This document shows positions 35,420 through 44,975 of a stretch of 64,000 bases of DNA, piece after piece. The number at the start of each line of letters is the position of its first letter. Position 1 is the first letter of the stretch. This DNA is from Glaciecola sp. XM2. GTDB lineage: Bacteria > Pseudomonadota > Gammaproteobacteria > Enterobacterales > Alteromonadaceae. Location of the stretch: contig NZ_JAHEOJ010000017.1 in NCBI RefSeq assembly GCF_018595715.1, positions 25,553-89,552 on the forward strand. Direction: 5' to 3'. The notes under the pieces were generated by a model. The model did no database searches. It had not been told where the DNA came from and worked only from the letters and a program-made list of their open reading frames with translations. The translations under genes and the position numbers were made by a program.

Positions 35420-36730
35420 ATGTCAAGTAAACAAAATTTAAAGACCCATGGCGGCGATCGCATAGCGATTGTGGCGGGTTTACGTTCGCCGTTTGCGAAA
35501 ATGGCGACCTACTTTCACGGTGTGCCTGCCGTTGACCTAGGTAAAATGGTAGTAAATGAACTATTAGTACGCAACGAGCTTGACCCCGCGCTTGTAGAGC
35601 AAGTTGTCTACGGTCAAGTGGTACAGATGCCAGAGGCGCCTAACATTGCTCGTGAAATTGTGTTGGGAACGGGCATGAATGTGCATACTGATGCTTATAG
35701 CGTATCGCGCGCATGTGCGACGAGTTTTCAATCTACCGTAAACGTTTTAGAGTCAATGCTAGTTGGCAATATCGAAGTAGGTATTGCTGGCGGTGCCGAT
35801 TCGACGTCGGTATCACCTATTGGTGTATCTAAAAAGCTTGCTCGTGCTTTAGTAGACCTTCAAAAAGCTAAAACCATGGGCCAAAAATTTGCCATTTTTA
35901 AACGCTTAGGTATGAAAGATCTTTTACCTGTGCCACCAGCCGTTGCTGAGTATTCCACTGGACTTTCAATGGGACAAACAGCCGAGCAAATGGCAAAAAC
36001 TCACGGAATTTCTCGCAGTGATCAAGACGCCTTAGCTCATCGCTCCCATTCTCGCGCTGCTCAAAACTGGGAAGCCGGAAATTTAGATTCAGAAGTTATG
36101 ACCGCATATGCCGAACCTTATAAAGGCGCGTTAGGAAAAGACAACAACGTGCGCTTTGATTCAACCGTTGAAGGCTATGCCAAGTTACGTCCAGTGTTTG
36201 ATAAAAAGCACGGCACGGTAACTGCTGCAAACGCCACGCCATTAACTGACGGTGCGTCCGCTGTGTTGATGATGACAGAGAGCAAAGCAAAAGCACTCGG
36301 TTATAAGCCCTTAGGTTATATCAAGAGCTATGCATTTGCTGCCATCGACGTATGGGAAGATATGTTAATGGGTCCATCTTATGCCACGCCCATTGCGCTT
36401 GACCGAGCGGGCATGACTTTGTCTGACCTTACCCTGATAGAAATGCACGAAGCGTTTGCCGCGCAAACCTTAGCGAATATTAAGATGTTTGCTAGTGATA
36501 CTTTTGCTAAAGAAAAGCTTGGTAGAAGCAAAGCAACGGGCGAAATTGATATGGATAAGTTCAACCAAATGGGTAGCTCCATTGCCTACGGACATCCATT
36601 TGCCGCTACCGGAACACGAATGATTACACAGATGCTAAATGACCTGAATCGCAAAGGCGGCGGAACCGGTTTGTTGACTGCATGTGCCGCAGGCGGTTTA
36701 GGCGCAGCGATGATTGTGGAGACAGAATAA
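35420..36730 (+). CDS. fadI: Acetyl-CoA C-acyltransferase, beta subunit of the FadIJ complex
   Basis: 436 aa thiolase, the same length as E. coli FadI. Active-site Cys99 in [10 protein letters not shown], the His of [15 protein letters not shown] and the Cys of [11 protein letters not shown] are all present. Cleaves 3-ketoacyl-CoA to acetyl-CoA and a shortened acyl-CoA in fatty acid beta-oxidation. GAGGAAA precedes the ATG. Its TAA overlaps the fadJ ATG by one base. Confidence 0.97.
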   Translation: MSSKQNLKTHGGDRIAIVAGLRSPFAKMATYFHGVPAVDLGKMVVNELLVRNELDPALVEQVVYGQVVQMPEAPNIAREIVLGTGMNVHTDAYSVSRACATSFQSTVNVLESMLVGNIEVGIAGGADSTSVSPIGVSKKLARALVDLQKAKTMGQKFAIFKRLGMKDLLPVPPAVAEYSTGLSMGQTAEQMAKTHGISRSDQDALAHRSHSRAAQNWEAGNLDSEVMTAYAEPYKGALGKDNNVRFDSTVEGYAKLRPVFDKKHGTVTAANATPLTDGASAVLMMTESKAKALGYKPLGYIKSYAFAAIDVWEDMLMGPSYATPIALDRAGMTLSDLTLIEMHEAFAAQTLANIKMFASDTFAKEKLGRSKATGEIDMDKFNQMGSSIAYGHPFAATGTRMITQMLNDLNRKGGGTGLLTACAAGGLGAAMIVETE

Positions 36731-38841
36731 TGAGTGCATTTACCTTAGCTAAGCAAGATAACGGAATCGCTATCCTCACCATGGATGTACCTGGTGAAAC
36801 GATGAATACCTTGAAAGGTGACTTTGCCGATGAAATATCCACCATCTTGGACAGCATCGAACAAGACAGCGAGATAAAAGGTGTCGTTCTAACGAGTGGT
36901 AAAAAAGATTCATTTGTCGCAGGTGCTGATGTAACGATGCTTGCAAAATGTGAGTCTGCTGAAGAAGCTGAAGCGCTTTCTACGGCAGGTCAGCAGATGT
37001 TTAATCGCTTAGAGAACTCTAAAAAGACCATTGTTGCAGCTATCCATGGCCCGGCTCTAGGCGGCGGCTTAGAGTTAGCATTAGCGTGTCATTACCGCGT
37101 ATGTAGCGACAGTAGCAAAACACAATTGGGTTTACCAGAAGTTCAGTTAGGCCTTTTACCTGGGAGCAGCGGCACACAGCGTTTACCTGCGCTCATTGGT
37201 GTGCAACAAGCCATGAAAATGATGCTTACTGGTGCACCTGTCCGCGCAAAACAAGCCAAAAAGTATGGCATTGTGGATGATATGGTGCCTGAATCCATTC
37301 TTATGCAAGTTGCGATTGAGATGGCTTCTCAACCAATTAAAAAGCGTAAATCTACCAAGTCGTTTGGTACAAAAATGCTCGAAGACACGGCCATGGGCCG
37401 TAAGTTGCTGTTCAAAAAGGCAAGAGAACAAACGCTCTCGAAAACGAAAGGAAACTATCCTGCGCCAATGTACATCATTGATTGCATTGAAGCGGGCTTA
37501 AGCAACTCCGCTAAAGGGTATGCTACCGAGGCGCGTTTATTCGGAAAGTTGGTGATGACCAAAGAGTCAAAACAGCTTCGCGAAATATTCTTTGCTACCA
37601 CAGAAATGAAGAAGGAAAACGGTGTGGATGGCGTTGCACCTAAAAAGGTCAAAAAGGCCGGTGTGCTCGGCGGTGGCTTGATGGGCGGCGGTATCTCTTT
37701 CGTTACCGCGACCAAGGCAAAAGTGCCGGTACGCATCAAAGATATCAACGAAAACGGTATTGCCGGTGCCATCAAGTACAGCTACGACATCCTGAACAAA
37801 AAAGTGAAAAAGCGCTTTATGCTCAATTCACAAATGCAAAAGCAACTATCTAACATTACCGGTTGTTTAGATTACAGTGGATATAAGCATGTCGATATTG
37901 TGGTAGAGGCGGTCTTTGAAGATCTTGGCTTGAAACAAAACATGGTGGCAGACATCGAGGCACACTGTGCCCCTGAAACGATATTTGCATCTAATACATC
38001 GTCTATCCCTATTGGCGATATCGCAGCAAAAGCAGAGCGTCCAGAAAATGTAATTGGTCTGCATTATTTCTCTCCGGTAGATAAAATGCCGTTGGCAGAA
38101 GTAATACCTCATGAGAAGACCTCTGATGAAGTTATTTCTACCACCGTCGAGTTTGCTAAGAAACAAGGTAAAACGCCTATCGTTGTGAAAGACGGCGCCG
38201 GTTTTTATGTGAATCGCATCTTGGCGCCTTACATGAGTGAAGCAGGCTACTTGGCGATGGAAGGTCAAGCCGTAGATGCTATTGACAGAGCGTTGGTTAA
38301 TTTTGGCTTCCCAGTAGGTGCCTTTAAACTGTTAGACGAAGTTGGCATCGATGTTGGTACCAAAATCATTCCAATACTGAAAGCTCAGTTTGGCGATAGA
38401 TTCTCGGCGCCAGACGCATTTGACAAATTGCTTGAAGAAGGCCGAAAAGGTAAGAAAAACCAGTCTGGTTTTTACGACTATAAAGGCAAAGAAAAAGGCA
38501 AAAATGTGGATGAGTCAGTCTATACATTGCTTGGTATTTCGCCAGTCAAAAAATACAATGATGCAAGTGTCGTTGAGCGTTGCGTATTGCTAATGCTTAA
38601 TGAAGCGGCTAAGTGTTTGGAAGAGAAGGTTATTCGCAGTCCTCGTGACGGCGATATCGGTGCCATTTTTGGCATTGGCTTCCCTCCTTTCTTAGGTGGG
38701 CCGTTCAGATATATGGATGAGCTTGGCATGGAGCATTTGGTGGGGCGTTTAGAGCATTATGCTAGCACGTACAATGATAAGTATACGCCGGCTGACATCT
38801 TGTTGAAGATGCAAAAAAATAATGAAACCTTTTATAAATAA
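36730..38841 (+). CDS. fadJ: Fatty acid oxidation complex subunit alpha FadJ
   Basis: 703 aa multifunctional enzyme. N-terminal crotonase domain (enoyl-CoA hydratase; HGPALGGGLELALACHYR and GLPEVQLGLLPGSSGTQRLP, about 110-160) and C-terminal 3-hydroxyacyl-CoA dehydrogenase (NAD-binding GVLGGGLMGGGISF about 312-325; catalytic His in GLHYFSPVDKMPLAE). Start at ATG 36730 in a TAATG overlap with fadI, which is preferred to an earlier in-frame ATG inside fadI. Followed by a terminator. Confidence 0.97.
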   Translation: MSAFTLAKQDNGIAILTMDVPGETMNTLKGDFADEISTILDSIEQDSEIKGVVLTSGKKDSFVAGADVTMLAKCESAEEAEALSTAGQQMFNRLENSKKTIVAAIHGPALGGGLELALACHYRVCSDSSKTQLGLPEVQLGLLPGSSGTQRLPALIGVQQAMKMMLTGAPVRAKQAKKYGIVDDMVPESILMQVAIEMASQPIKKRKSTKSFGTKMLEDTAMGRKLLFKKAREQTLSKTKGNYPAPMYIIDCIEAGLSNSAKGYATEARLFGKLVMTKESKQLREIFFATTEMKKENGVDGVAPKKVKKAGVLGGGLMGGGISFVTATKAKVPVRIKDINENGIAGAIKYSYDILNKKVKKRFMLNSQMQKQLSNITGCLDYSGYKHVDIVVEAVFEDLGLKQNMVADIEAHCAPETIFASNTSSIPIGDIAAKAERPENVIGLHYFSPVDKMPLAEVIPHEKTSDEVISTTVEFAKKQGKTPIVVKDGAGFYVNRILAPYMSEAGYLAMEGQAVDAIDRALVNFGFPVGAFKLLDEVGIDVGTKIIPILKAQFGDRFSAPDAFDKLLEEGRKGKKNQSGFYDYKGKEKGKNVDESVYTLLGISPVKKYNDASVVERCVLLMLNEAAKCLEEKVIRSPRDGDIGAIFGIGFPPFLGGPFRYMDELGMEHLVGRLEHYASTYNDKYTPADILLKMQKNNETFYK

Positions 38842-38866
38842 CCTCTAGTTTCGTTAATAGATTGTT

Positions 38867-38891
38867 AAAAACCCGGCTTTGGTCGGGTTTT
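38867..38891 (+). terminator. Rho-independent terminator of fadIJ
   Basis: AACCCGGC, loop TTTG, GTCGGGTT (one G-T pair) followed by TTTTT, about 25 bases after the fadJ stop. Confidence 0.88.
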
Positions 38892-38976
38892 TTGTTTGAA
38901 GTGCCTATTTTCGGTGCTTTTCTTTATTGCTTGTTTTATAATCAACACATCGATAAACAACTAAGAGAATAATGGT

Positions 38977-39180
38977 ATGTTAACCATAATGATCGTGGCA
39001 AGCTTTATACTATCGTCCATTTATATACACATTGAATCTGTCATCTATGGCCTTTCAAAGCGCAGATGGACGTGCGGAGCATTGTTACTTGGACCGATGT
39101 TGTTGCCGATGTTTGAAGTGTCTAAGCACATGGCCTTGCGTAAGGCGGGCGGATTCAATAACGTGTATTTCAGTGCTTAA
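38977..39180 (+). CDS. Small membrane protein of unknown function
   Basis: 67 aa: hydrophobic N-terminus (MLTIMIVASFILSSIYIHIE), a Trp/Cys/Gly-rich middle (KRRWTCGALLLGPMLLPMF) and a basic, non-hydrophobic tail (SKHMALRKAGGFNNVYFSA). The patterned composition, a weak AGAG upstream and a position behind a terminator support a real gene. The last 11 bases overlap the M16 gene on the other strand. Family not recognised; a chance frame is possible. Confidence 0.6.
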   Translation: MLTIMIVASFILSSIYIHIESVIYGLSKRRWTCGALLLGPMLLPMFEVSKHMALRKAGGFNNVYFSA

Positions 39181-41881
39181 CAAAAGGCTTAAAGGTATCT
39201 TCTAAAATAGCTGCGCCGTCGTTAGTCAGTATGAGCTGCCCTGGACTTGCTTGACTCAACCTAACAAACCATTTTTTCAATTCGTTATCGTCTACATTGT
39301 AAATGGCTTTTTGCTGGGTGACGTAGTTGTAAACGGGGTCATTCCTATCAAAATTCGCCCATAAGCGCCTAGCCAATCCAGCAATGTCTCTATCGTGCGG
39401 TATGCATTGCTTTGCAACCTCCTGCTTGCTTTGCTCTATTTCTTCTAGGGTTTCTTCCCAGTCAAATAACAAGCCGTTGATCACTTCTTTTAATGCAAGA
39501 TAGATTTCATTGGCGCTAGCTTTTGAAGATTGTAAATAGATAGCAATACCAGGCTGCATATTAATTGGCTTGAAGCCGACACCAACAAGATACGCTAACT
39601 GTTTTTGCTTGCGCAAAGCAACAAACATATGCGGACTTAGAATATGCTCTAGTACCAAACAGACCGCAGTAGCATGCTCTCTGGTATATAAAAAGTCGTC
39701 AGAGAGCTTATCGACCTGCTGATAAAACACAAAGGCGGTTTCTTCTTGTTGCACGGAAGTAATTTGCCCCATAGTGGGCCTTGCAAAGGCGTTAGCTTGT
39801 ATTGCGGGTTTTTTCCATACGCGTTTTGCTGTGAGCCTGGCCTGTAATTGTTGCTGAAGGCGTTGCGCGGCGTATTTGCGCCAGTTGCCGACAACGAGCG
39901 CTTCTACAAATACATTGTCAAAAAAGTGCATTTGGTGCTCGTTTGCTTGATCAAACTCTAGGCTCTCAATCGCTTTTACTTGCTCAGCAATATCGTACGT
40001 ATCTCGCTGAACCAAAGTATTTAACTGTGCAAAAAGTTGGTTAATCGGTTTTTGTAGAAGACTATTGCTTAACCGCTTTGCACAACTACGTTTAGCTTGC
40101 TCAAACTCATCTTCAGACAATGAGAATTTAATGATGCAGTTGATGATTTCAATACACAGTAGCAACTGCCTTTCGCTAACCCCTGTGGTGTGTAGGGTGA
40201 GTCCATGTTGATGGCCATATACACGGTAACTTACGCCCGCTTCTTCAGCGCTATAGAACTTGCGTTTTAAAAAACGGGATAGTCCTTCTATCCACAGTTT
40301 TTTACTCATGGTTTTGGTAATGTCATCGCTCATGCCAGGGCTGTTGATAGAAATGAAGCAATCCCCTGAAGGTTGCTCTTCATCACAGCGCTGCAAAAAC
40401 TTCATCAATACACCATGCTGTTCAGACTCTAGTAGCTGATCCCCCGGCAACTCTGCACTTACTTTTAACAGTTGAGACGGCAGATAGGGGTTTTGCGGCG
40501 CAAGTATAAAGTTTGGATGCTCCGCGCGGGCAAATGGTTGAATCTCACAAACCTGATACGGTGTTTGATAAAAAGGTGAGCGTTTGGCTAAGTCATCATG
40601 ATCGCTTAGGCAATACACATGCTGGGCGGGCCATTGCAGTTGCGAAATAATGTCGCTAATACGTTGCTTTACTTGGTTCACCGACAATCTAGGTTGTTGT
40701 TCGCTATTTGGCGTATGCAGAGCCTGTGCACTTTGAATACAGGCCTCAACGGCATCTTCTCGTGATGCGTATTGGTTCATTAAGTTTTGCTGTCTTTCTT
40801 GCTCTTGGAAACGCCAGGTGGCGATTTGGCTTTGTTCAAGAAACTCCATGAACTGCGCTAAGATTGAAAGCACTTCATCTTTAGCTGCCATGCCTTGCGC
40901 AGTAAGCGACATGTGTAATTGAATCTCTTCATAGTCACTTTGTTCAATACCGCCAGTGAAACTTAAGCTGTGTATATAGTTTTTATCCGCCAAGGTTTCG
41001 AATAATCCACCTTGATGCTTACTTTCTATGAGTTTTCTGAGCATCAGAAGGGCGCTGGTGTCCACCTGTTCGGTGTGTTTTTTTACTTGCCAGCAAAGTA
41101 TCAACTGGTGATGTTTTTGCAGGGTTTGAATATCAATCCATTTACCCTTTATATGCTCGTCATACAGCGGGACTGTTGGCGCCTTAGGTTTCGCATTACC
41201 TGTCACAATAACGCTAGATAACACCTTTTTAACTTCTTCAATGAGTTCATCAAAATCACCTTCTTGCGGCAGGCTAATCGCCACCGCTATATTCCCGGTG
41301 TGGAAATAGGTTTTATGATGCATATGTAGCGCTTGCTGAAGAACATCGAGGTCTAGTTCGCTTAAGGTAGCAAGGTTACCCACAGTAAATCGATGGAAAG
41401 GATGTAGTGGATTGACGAGCGCTTTTTTGACTGAGAATAATGACCGTATCGGGTCGTTCTTTTTTAGCTGAAACTCTTCTTCGATAGCGTTAATTTCACT
41501 GGTGATATCGCTTTGCGTAAAGCTTGGATGTGCCACTTTATCACAGAGCATTTTTACCGCTTTTAAAAATCCGTTGCTTGAACAACTTAGATGAAAGTTT
41601 GTGTGAGCCGAATGTGTCCAACCATTTATGTAACCGCCATGTTTACTTACCCAGTGCTCTAATCTGTTGGGATCATCATAATGTTTACTGCGATTGAAAA
41701 TCATGTGTTCTAAAAGGTGAGAAAATCCGTAACATTGATCAGTTTCGTGATAATGTCCTAACGCAACCGAAATTGAAATGATCGGTTGAGTGGTCGATTG
41801 ACTTCTAATCAACGCTAACTGTAGCTGGTTTGATAGAGTTTCGACCTCTAATTTTCGTTCGGTACTTTTTGGCAAATACAC
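39170..41881 (-). CDS. M16-family (insulinase/pitrilysin-like) metallopeptidase
   Basis: 903 aa with the inverted zinc motif HLLEH (H55, E58, H59) and a downstream Glu in EINAIEEEF (about 130) in the first M16 domain; further inactive M16 domains follow, as in pitrilysin and insulysin. No signal peptide is apparent, so it may act in the cytoplasm, unlike periplasmic protease III (PtrA). Substrate not predictable. Divergent from sixA. Confidence 0.93.
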   Translation of the reverse strand: MYLPKSTERKLEVETLSNQLQLALIRSQSTTQPIISISVALGHYHETDQCYGFSHLLEHMIFNRSKHYDDPNRLEHWVSKHGGYINGWTHSAHTNFHLSCSSNGFLKAVKMLCDKVAHPSFTQSDITSEINAIEEEFQLKKNDPIRSLFSVKKALVNPLHPFHRFTVGNLATLSELDLDVLQQALHMHHKTYFHTGNIAVAISLPQEGDFDELIEEVKKVLSSVIVTGNAKPKAPTVPLYDEHIKGKWIDIQTLQKHHQLILCWQVKKHTEQVDTSALLMLRKLIESKHQGGLFETLADKNYIHSLSFTGGIEQSDYEEIQLHMSLTAQGMAAKDEVLSILAQFMEFLEQSQIATWRFQEQERQQNLMNQYASREDAVEACIQSAQALHTPNSEQQPRLSVNQVKQRISDIISQLQWPAQHVYCLSDHDDLAKRSPFYQTPYQVCEIQPFARAEHPNFILAPQNPYLPSQLLKVSAELPGDQLLESEQHGVLMKFLQRCDEEQPSGDCFISINSPGMSDDITKTMSKKLWIEGLSRFLKRKFYSAEEAGVSYRVYGHQHGLTLHTTGVSERQLLLCIEIINCIIKFSLSEDEFEQAKRSCAKRLSNSLLQKPINQLFAQLNTLVQRDTYDIAEQVKAIESLEFDQANEHQMHFFDNVFVEALVVGNWRKYAAQRLQQQLQARLTAKRVWKKPAIQANAFARPTMGQITSVQQEETAFVFYQQVDKLSDDFLYTREHATAVCLVLEHILSPHMFVALRKQKQLAYLVGVGFKPINMQPGIAIYLQSSKASANEIYLALKEVINGLLFDWEETLEEIEQSKQEVAKQCIPHDRDIAGLARRLWANFDRNDPVYNYVTQQKAIYNVDDNELKKWFVRLSQASPGQLILTNDGAAILEDTFKPFVKH

Positions 41882-42018
41882 AGGATTCTCTGACTGGTAT
41901 GCGTCCTTACAATATAGCTTGGTGTAAAGGAAGTGTGCAAATTGTCGTTAATTAATACTAATAAAAGCGTGCGCTGACTTATATTGTAGCGTCTAGAAGC
42001 AAGAATACTTTAATCCAT

Positions 42019-42507
42019 ATGTTATTAATCATCATGCGTCATGGCGAGGCCACACCTTATCAAGCAAACGATAAGGACAGAGAACTCACCCGTTTTGGGC
42101 TTGGGCAAGCCGATAGTGCCGGCAAGCGGCTAAGTAAATTTCTTACCGACAGGGGCATGAATGTCAGTTTAGAGCAGGCCATCGTTAGCCCATACATTCG
42201 CACGCAACAAACCTTTGATGCCCTTAACAAGCACGTTGCTGTATCACACAAAGTCAGTGCCGACGCGATTACCCCAATGGGTGATGCTGATGCCGTGCAT
42301 GACTTAATTGATGGATATGCAAGTGCATCTTCCCCAGTTGAGCAATTGATATTAGTAAGCCATATGCCACTTGTGAGTTTATTGGCTGATAAAGTATGTT
42401 TGGGATTTAATGGAAAAATTTTCGATACTGCCGATATGCTTATTATTGATTACGATCCTGACAGTCATCAGGGTACACAACTGGCGCTCTATCAAAGCAT
42501 GAATTAG
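42019..42507 (+). CDS. sixA: Phosphohistidine phosphatase SixA
   Basis: 162 aa histidine-phosphatase superfamily protein; RHG motif at residues 7-9 and a second conserved His in LVSHMPLVSLLA. SixA removes phosphate from phosphohistidine proteins such as HPt domains or NPr. Followed 7 bases later by a small gene with which it probably forms an operon. Confidence 0.94.
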   Translation: MLLIIMRHGEATPYQANDKDRELTRFGLGQADSAGKRLSKFLTDRGMNVSLEQAIVSPYIRTQQTFDALNKHVAVSHKVSADAITPMGDADAVHDLIDGYASASSPVEQLILVSHMPLVSLLADKVCLGFNGKIFDTADMLIIDYDPDSHQGTQLALYQSMN

Positions 42508-42514
42508 GAGTAAT

Positions 42515-42700
42515 GTGTCGTCTATGCAAAAGCTTTCGCTACCTATTACATTGCGTATGGCGCTCAACCAGCATGCTCAGTCATCGGATATCCCCGATGA
42601 TGAAGAGCTAAAGCTTATTATGGATAGGCTGGAAGACTTGAATGCGAAAGTGGAGGCGGTGAAACAAAAAGCCTTAGCAAAGCGCAATCAGCGCTCATAA
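42515..42700 (+). CDS. Small coiled protein of unknown function downstream of sixA
   Basis: 61 aa, helical and charged: SDIPDDEELKLIMDRLEDLNAKVEAVKQKALAKRN forms a probable coiled coil (about 28-58). GTG 42515 is preceded by TAGGAG; ATG 42524 three codons later is also possible. The strong ribosome site and coupling to sixA support expression. Family not recognised. Confidence 0.75.
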   Translation: MSSMQKLSLPITLRMALNQHAQSSDIPDDEELKLIMDRLEDLNAKVEAVKQKALAKRNQRS

Positions 42701-42704
42701 CTTC

Positions 42705-44006
42705 TTATTTATCAACCTCACTGGTATTGCTGCTTTCGTCTTGATAGTAGTCGGGTAAAATTCGCACCGTTTTAATCATATTGTCGTTTATCTCTACTAT
42801 CTCAACAGGATAACCCGCTAGCCTTAGGCTGATATTGTTCTCGGGGATCTCTTCGAGATATTCGATAATAAGGCCATTAAGAGTTTTAGGGCCATCAATA
42901 GGAAACTTCCATTCAAGCTCTTTGTTGAGCTCTCTGATATTTGCGCTCCCATCTACTAAAAAACTACCGTCTTGTTGGGCGATGGCTTCTTTGTGATAGT
43001 CAGGGGACATGCTAGTGGTAAAATCACCAATAATTTCTTCTAAGATATCTTCTAAGGTGACTAAACCTTGAATGTCTCCATATTCATCCACCACTAATCC
43101 TATGCGCTCACGCTGCGCTTGAAACTTGTACATGAGCGTATGTAACGGGGTGGAATCGGGAGTGTAATAAATTTCGCGCACAGCTCGCAGCATGGTCGCT
43201 TTTGTAAACTGGTCTTTTGATAACAGGCGCAATGCGTCGCGCACATGTACAAAGCCTACCGCATCATCGATAGAATCGCGATACAGGAGCACTCGGGTGT
43301 GTTGAGAATGCGTTAACTGCTTTTGTATTAGCTTCCAATCATCGTTTATATCAATAGCAAAAATATCACTTCGAGGCACCATAATGTCCTCTGCTGTCAC
43401 ATTCTCTAAATCGAGGATGCTAACGAGCATGTCTTGGTGCTTTTGAGGGATCATTGCACCGGCTTCGTGCACCACCGTGCGAAGTTCTTCTCTGCTTAAC
43501 GAGTCTCCCGAACCACCCAAGGGGTTTATACGAAGCAAAACCAGCACGCCATTTGTTATCGCGTTGACAAATTTCACTAGGGGGGTCAGCACTACCGAAA
43601 GTGGTAGCAAGATGAATGAACTCGGAAAAGCGATTTTTTCAGGATAGATAGCCGCAAACGTTTTCGGGGTGACTTCAGCAAACACCAAGATGATAAGCGT
43701 TAATGCCACAGTAACTACAATAGGACCATAAACGGGACCAAACAAACGGGCACAGATTTCAGTAGCGATGACTGTTGCGGCAATATTGACGAGGTTGTTA
43801 CCGATAAGGATAAGTCCAATCAATCGGTCGGGGCGCGCTAACAGTTTTTGTACCCGCAGGGCGCTAGCTTGCCCCTCGTTGGCTAAGTGTTTTAAGCGAT
43901 ATCGATTGATAGTCATCAAGCCTGTTTCTGAACTAGAAAAATAGGCTGACATTAAAATAAGTACACCGAGCACTATGCTCAGTGTCATAGTATCAATTTG
44001 GTCCAA
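42705..44006 (-). CDS. yfjD: CNNM/CorC-family membrane protein (YfjD/CorB-like)
   Basis: 433 aa: DUF21/CNNM membrane domain with about four helices (1-190), a pair of CBS domains (about 205-325) and a CorC_HlyC C-terminal domain (about 340-425). Homologues take part in Mg2+/Co2+ efflux or divalent cation homeostasis. Same position relative to ypjD and ffh as in E. coli. It starts 45 bases after ypjD. Confidence 0.93.
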   Translation of the reverse strand: MDQIDTMTLSIVLGVLILMSAYFSSSETGLMTINRYRLKHLANEGQASALRVQKLLARPDRLIGLILIGNNLVNIAATVIATEICARLFGPVYGPIVVTVALTLIILVFAEVTPKTFAAIYPEKIAFPSSFILLPLSVVLTPLVKFVNAITNGVLVLLRINPLGGSGDSLSREELRTVVHEAGAMIPQKHQDMLVSILDLENVTAEDIMVPRSDIFAIDINDDWKLIQKQLTHSQHTRVLLYRDSIDDAVGFVHVRDALRLLSKDQFTKATMLRAVREIYYTPDSTPLHTLMYKFQAQRERIGLVVDEYGDIQGLVTLEDILEEIIGDFTTSMSPDYHKEAIAQQDGSFLVDGSANIRELNKELEWKFPIDGPKTLNGLIIEYLEEIPENNISLRLAGYPVEIVEINDNMIKTVRILPDYYQDESSNTSEVDK

Positions 44007-44051
44007 CGTTGGATTCCTTTAGCGCAAATATATTGCGTTGTGCTGTGAGTT

Positions 44052-44852
44052 TTAGGTAATGAGCCATTCTCTTACCAAGCGACTGCCAAAATACCCTAAA
44101 CCTAATAAAACGATCCCGATAAGATTAAACACAACGGCAGTTCTTGCTTTTAATCCTATGGCTTTGTGTATGCCCAGCGCTAACAAAAAGGTAAGCAGCG
44201 CTAAGCTACTTAATATTGTTTTGTGGGCATAGCCATCGGCAAACATATTGGGAACAAATACAAAACCAGACCCAAGCGCTACTAGCAATAAGAATGTGCC
44301 TAGGGTCATCAGTTTGTACAAAATATTTTCGACGGCCATTAACGGCGGTAAACCTGAATGGAGCATCATTTTACTTTTGTGTTTTAGCTGGTAATTGATA
44401 AAGCTTAATTGGCAAGCGTAGAGTGTGCTAATGCCCAATACGCCAAAAGCAATCAGAGACAGCAGGATATGGCTGACCAATCCTATGCTCATGTGCAGAC
44501 TTATTCCGGTGGTAGCAGGGAATGTGTAGTGCAACATCACAAACACAGCTGAAAATAAACATACGATAGGTAAGAACACCAAGTTTTTAATAAATCGATT
44601 GGCAACAAGCATGGTTATTGTGACTAACCATGCAAGCAGCGCTGCGACAAAGGTGAGGCTTAACTGCTCATTTTGATGCTCGGTAGTTGCGACAATTAAT
44701 ACAAACAGATGCACAACAGCCCCTGCCATGAGTGCAGCGGTGGCATATTTGACGCGATTTTTACGGGTGCCAAAAAACTCTCTACCAAATTGCACGCCGG
44801 CGAACAAGTACAGCGCCATGCTTAGCAAGGAGACTAGAGTGATTAAACTCAT
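44052..44852 (-). CDS. ypjD: CcsA/ResC-type inner-membrane protein YpjD
   Basis: 266 aa with about eight transmembrane helices in the cytochrome c assembly (CcmC/CcsA-like) family. It lacks an obvious WWD haem-handling motif, so a direct role in haem export is unclear. Divergent from ffh, as in E. coli. Confidence 0.9.
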   Translation of the reverse strand: MSLITLVSLLSMALYLFAGVQFGREFFGTRKNRVKYATAALMAGAVVHLFVLIVATTEHQNEQLSLTFVAALLAWLVTITMLVANRFIKNLVFLPIVCLFSAVFVMLHYTFPATTGISLHMSIGLVSHILLSLIAFGVLGISTLYACQLSFINYQLKHKSKMMLHSGLPPLMAVENILYKLMTLGTFLLLVALGSGFVFVPNMFADGYAHKTILSSLALLTFLLALGIHKAIGLKARTAVVFNLIGIVLLGLGYFGSRLVREWLIT

Positions 44853-44975
44853 CCAAAGACCTTATGATGTAAGGTTAATATATACATATACGAGAAAGTT
44901 ACCGCAAAGATTCCGAATACTATAATGTTTATTGTATACTCATTCTAATTTCAGCGGAAAATAATTTATGCTTAT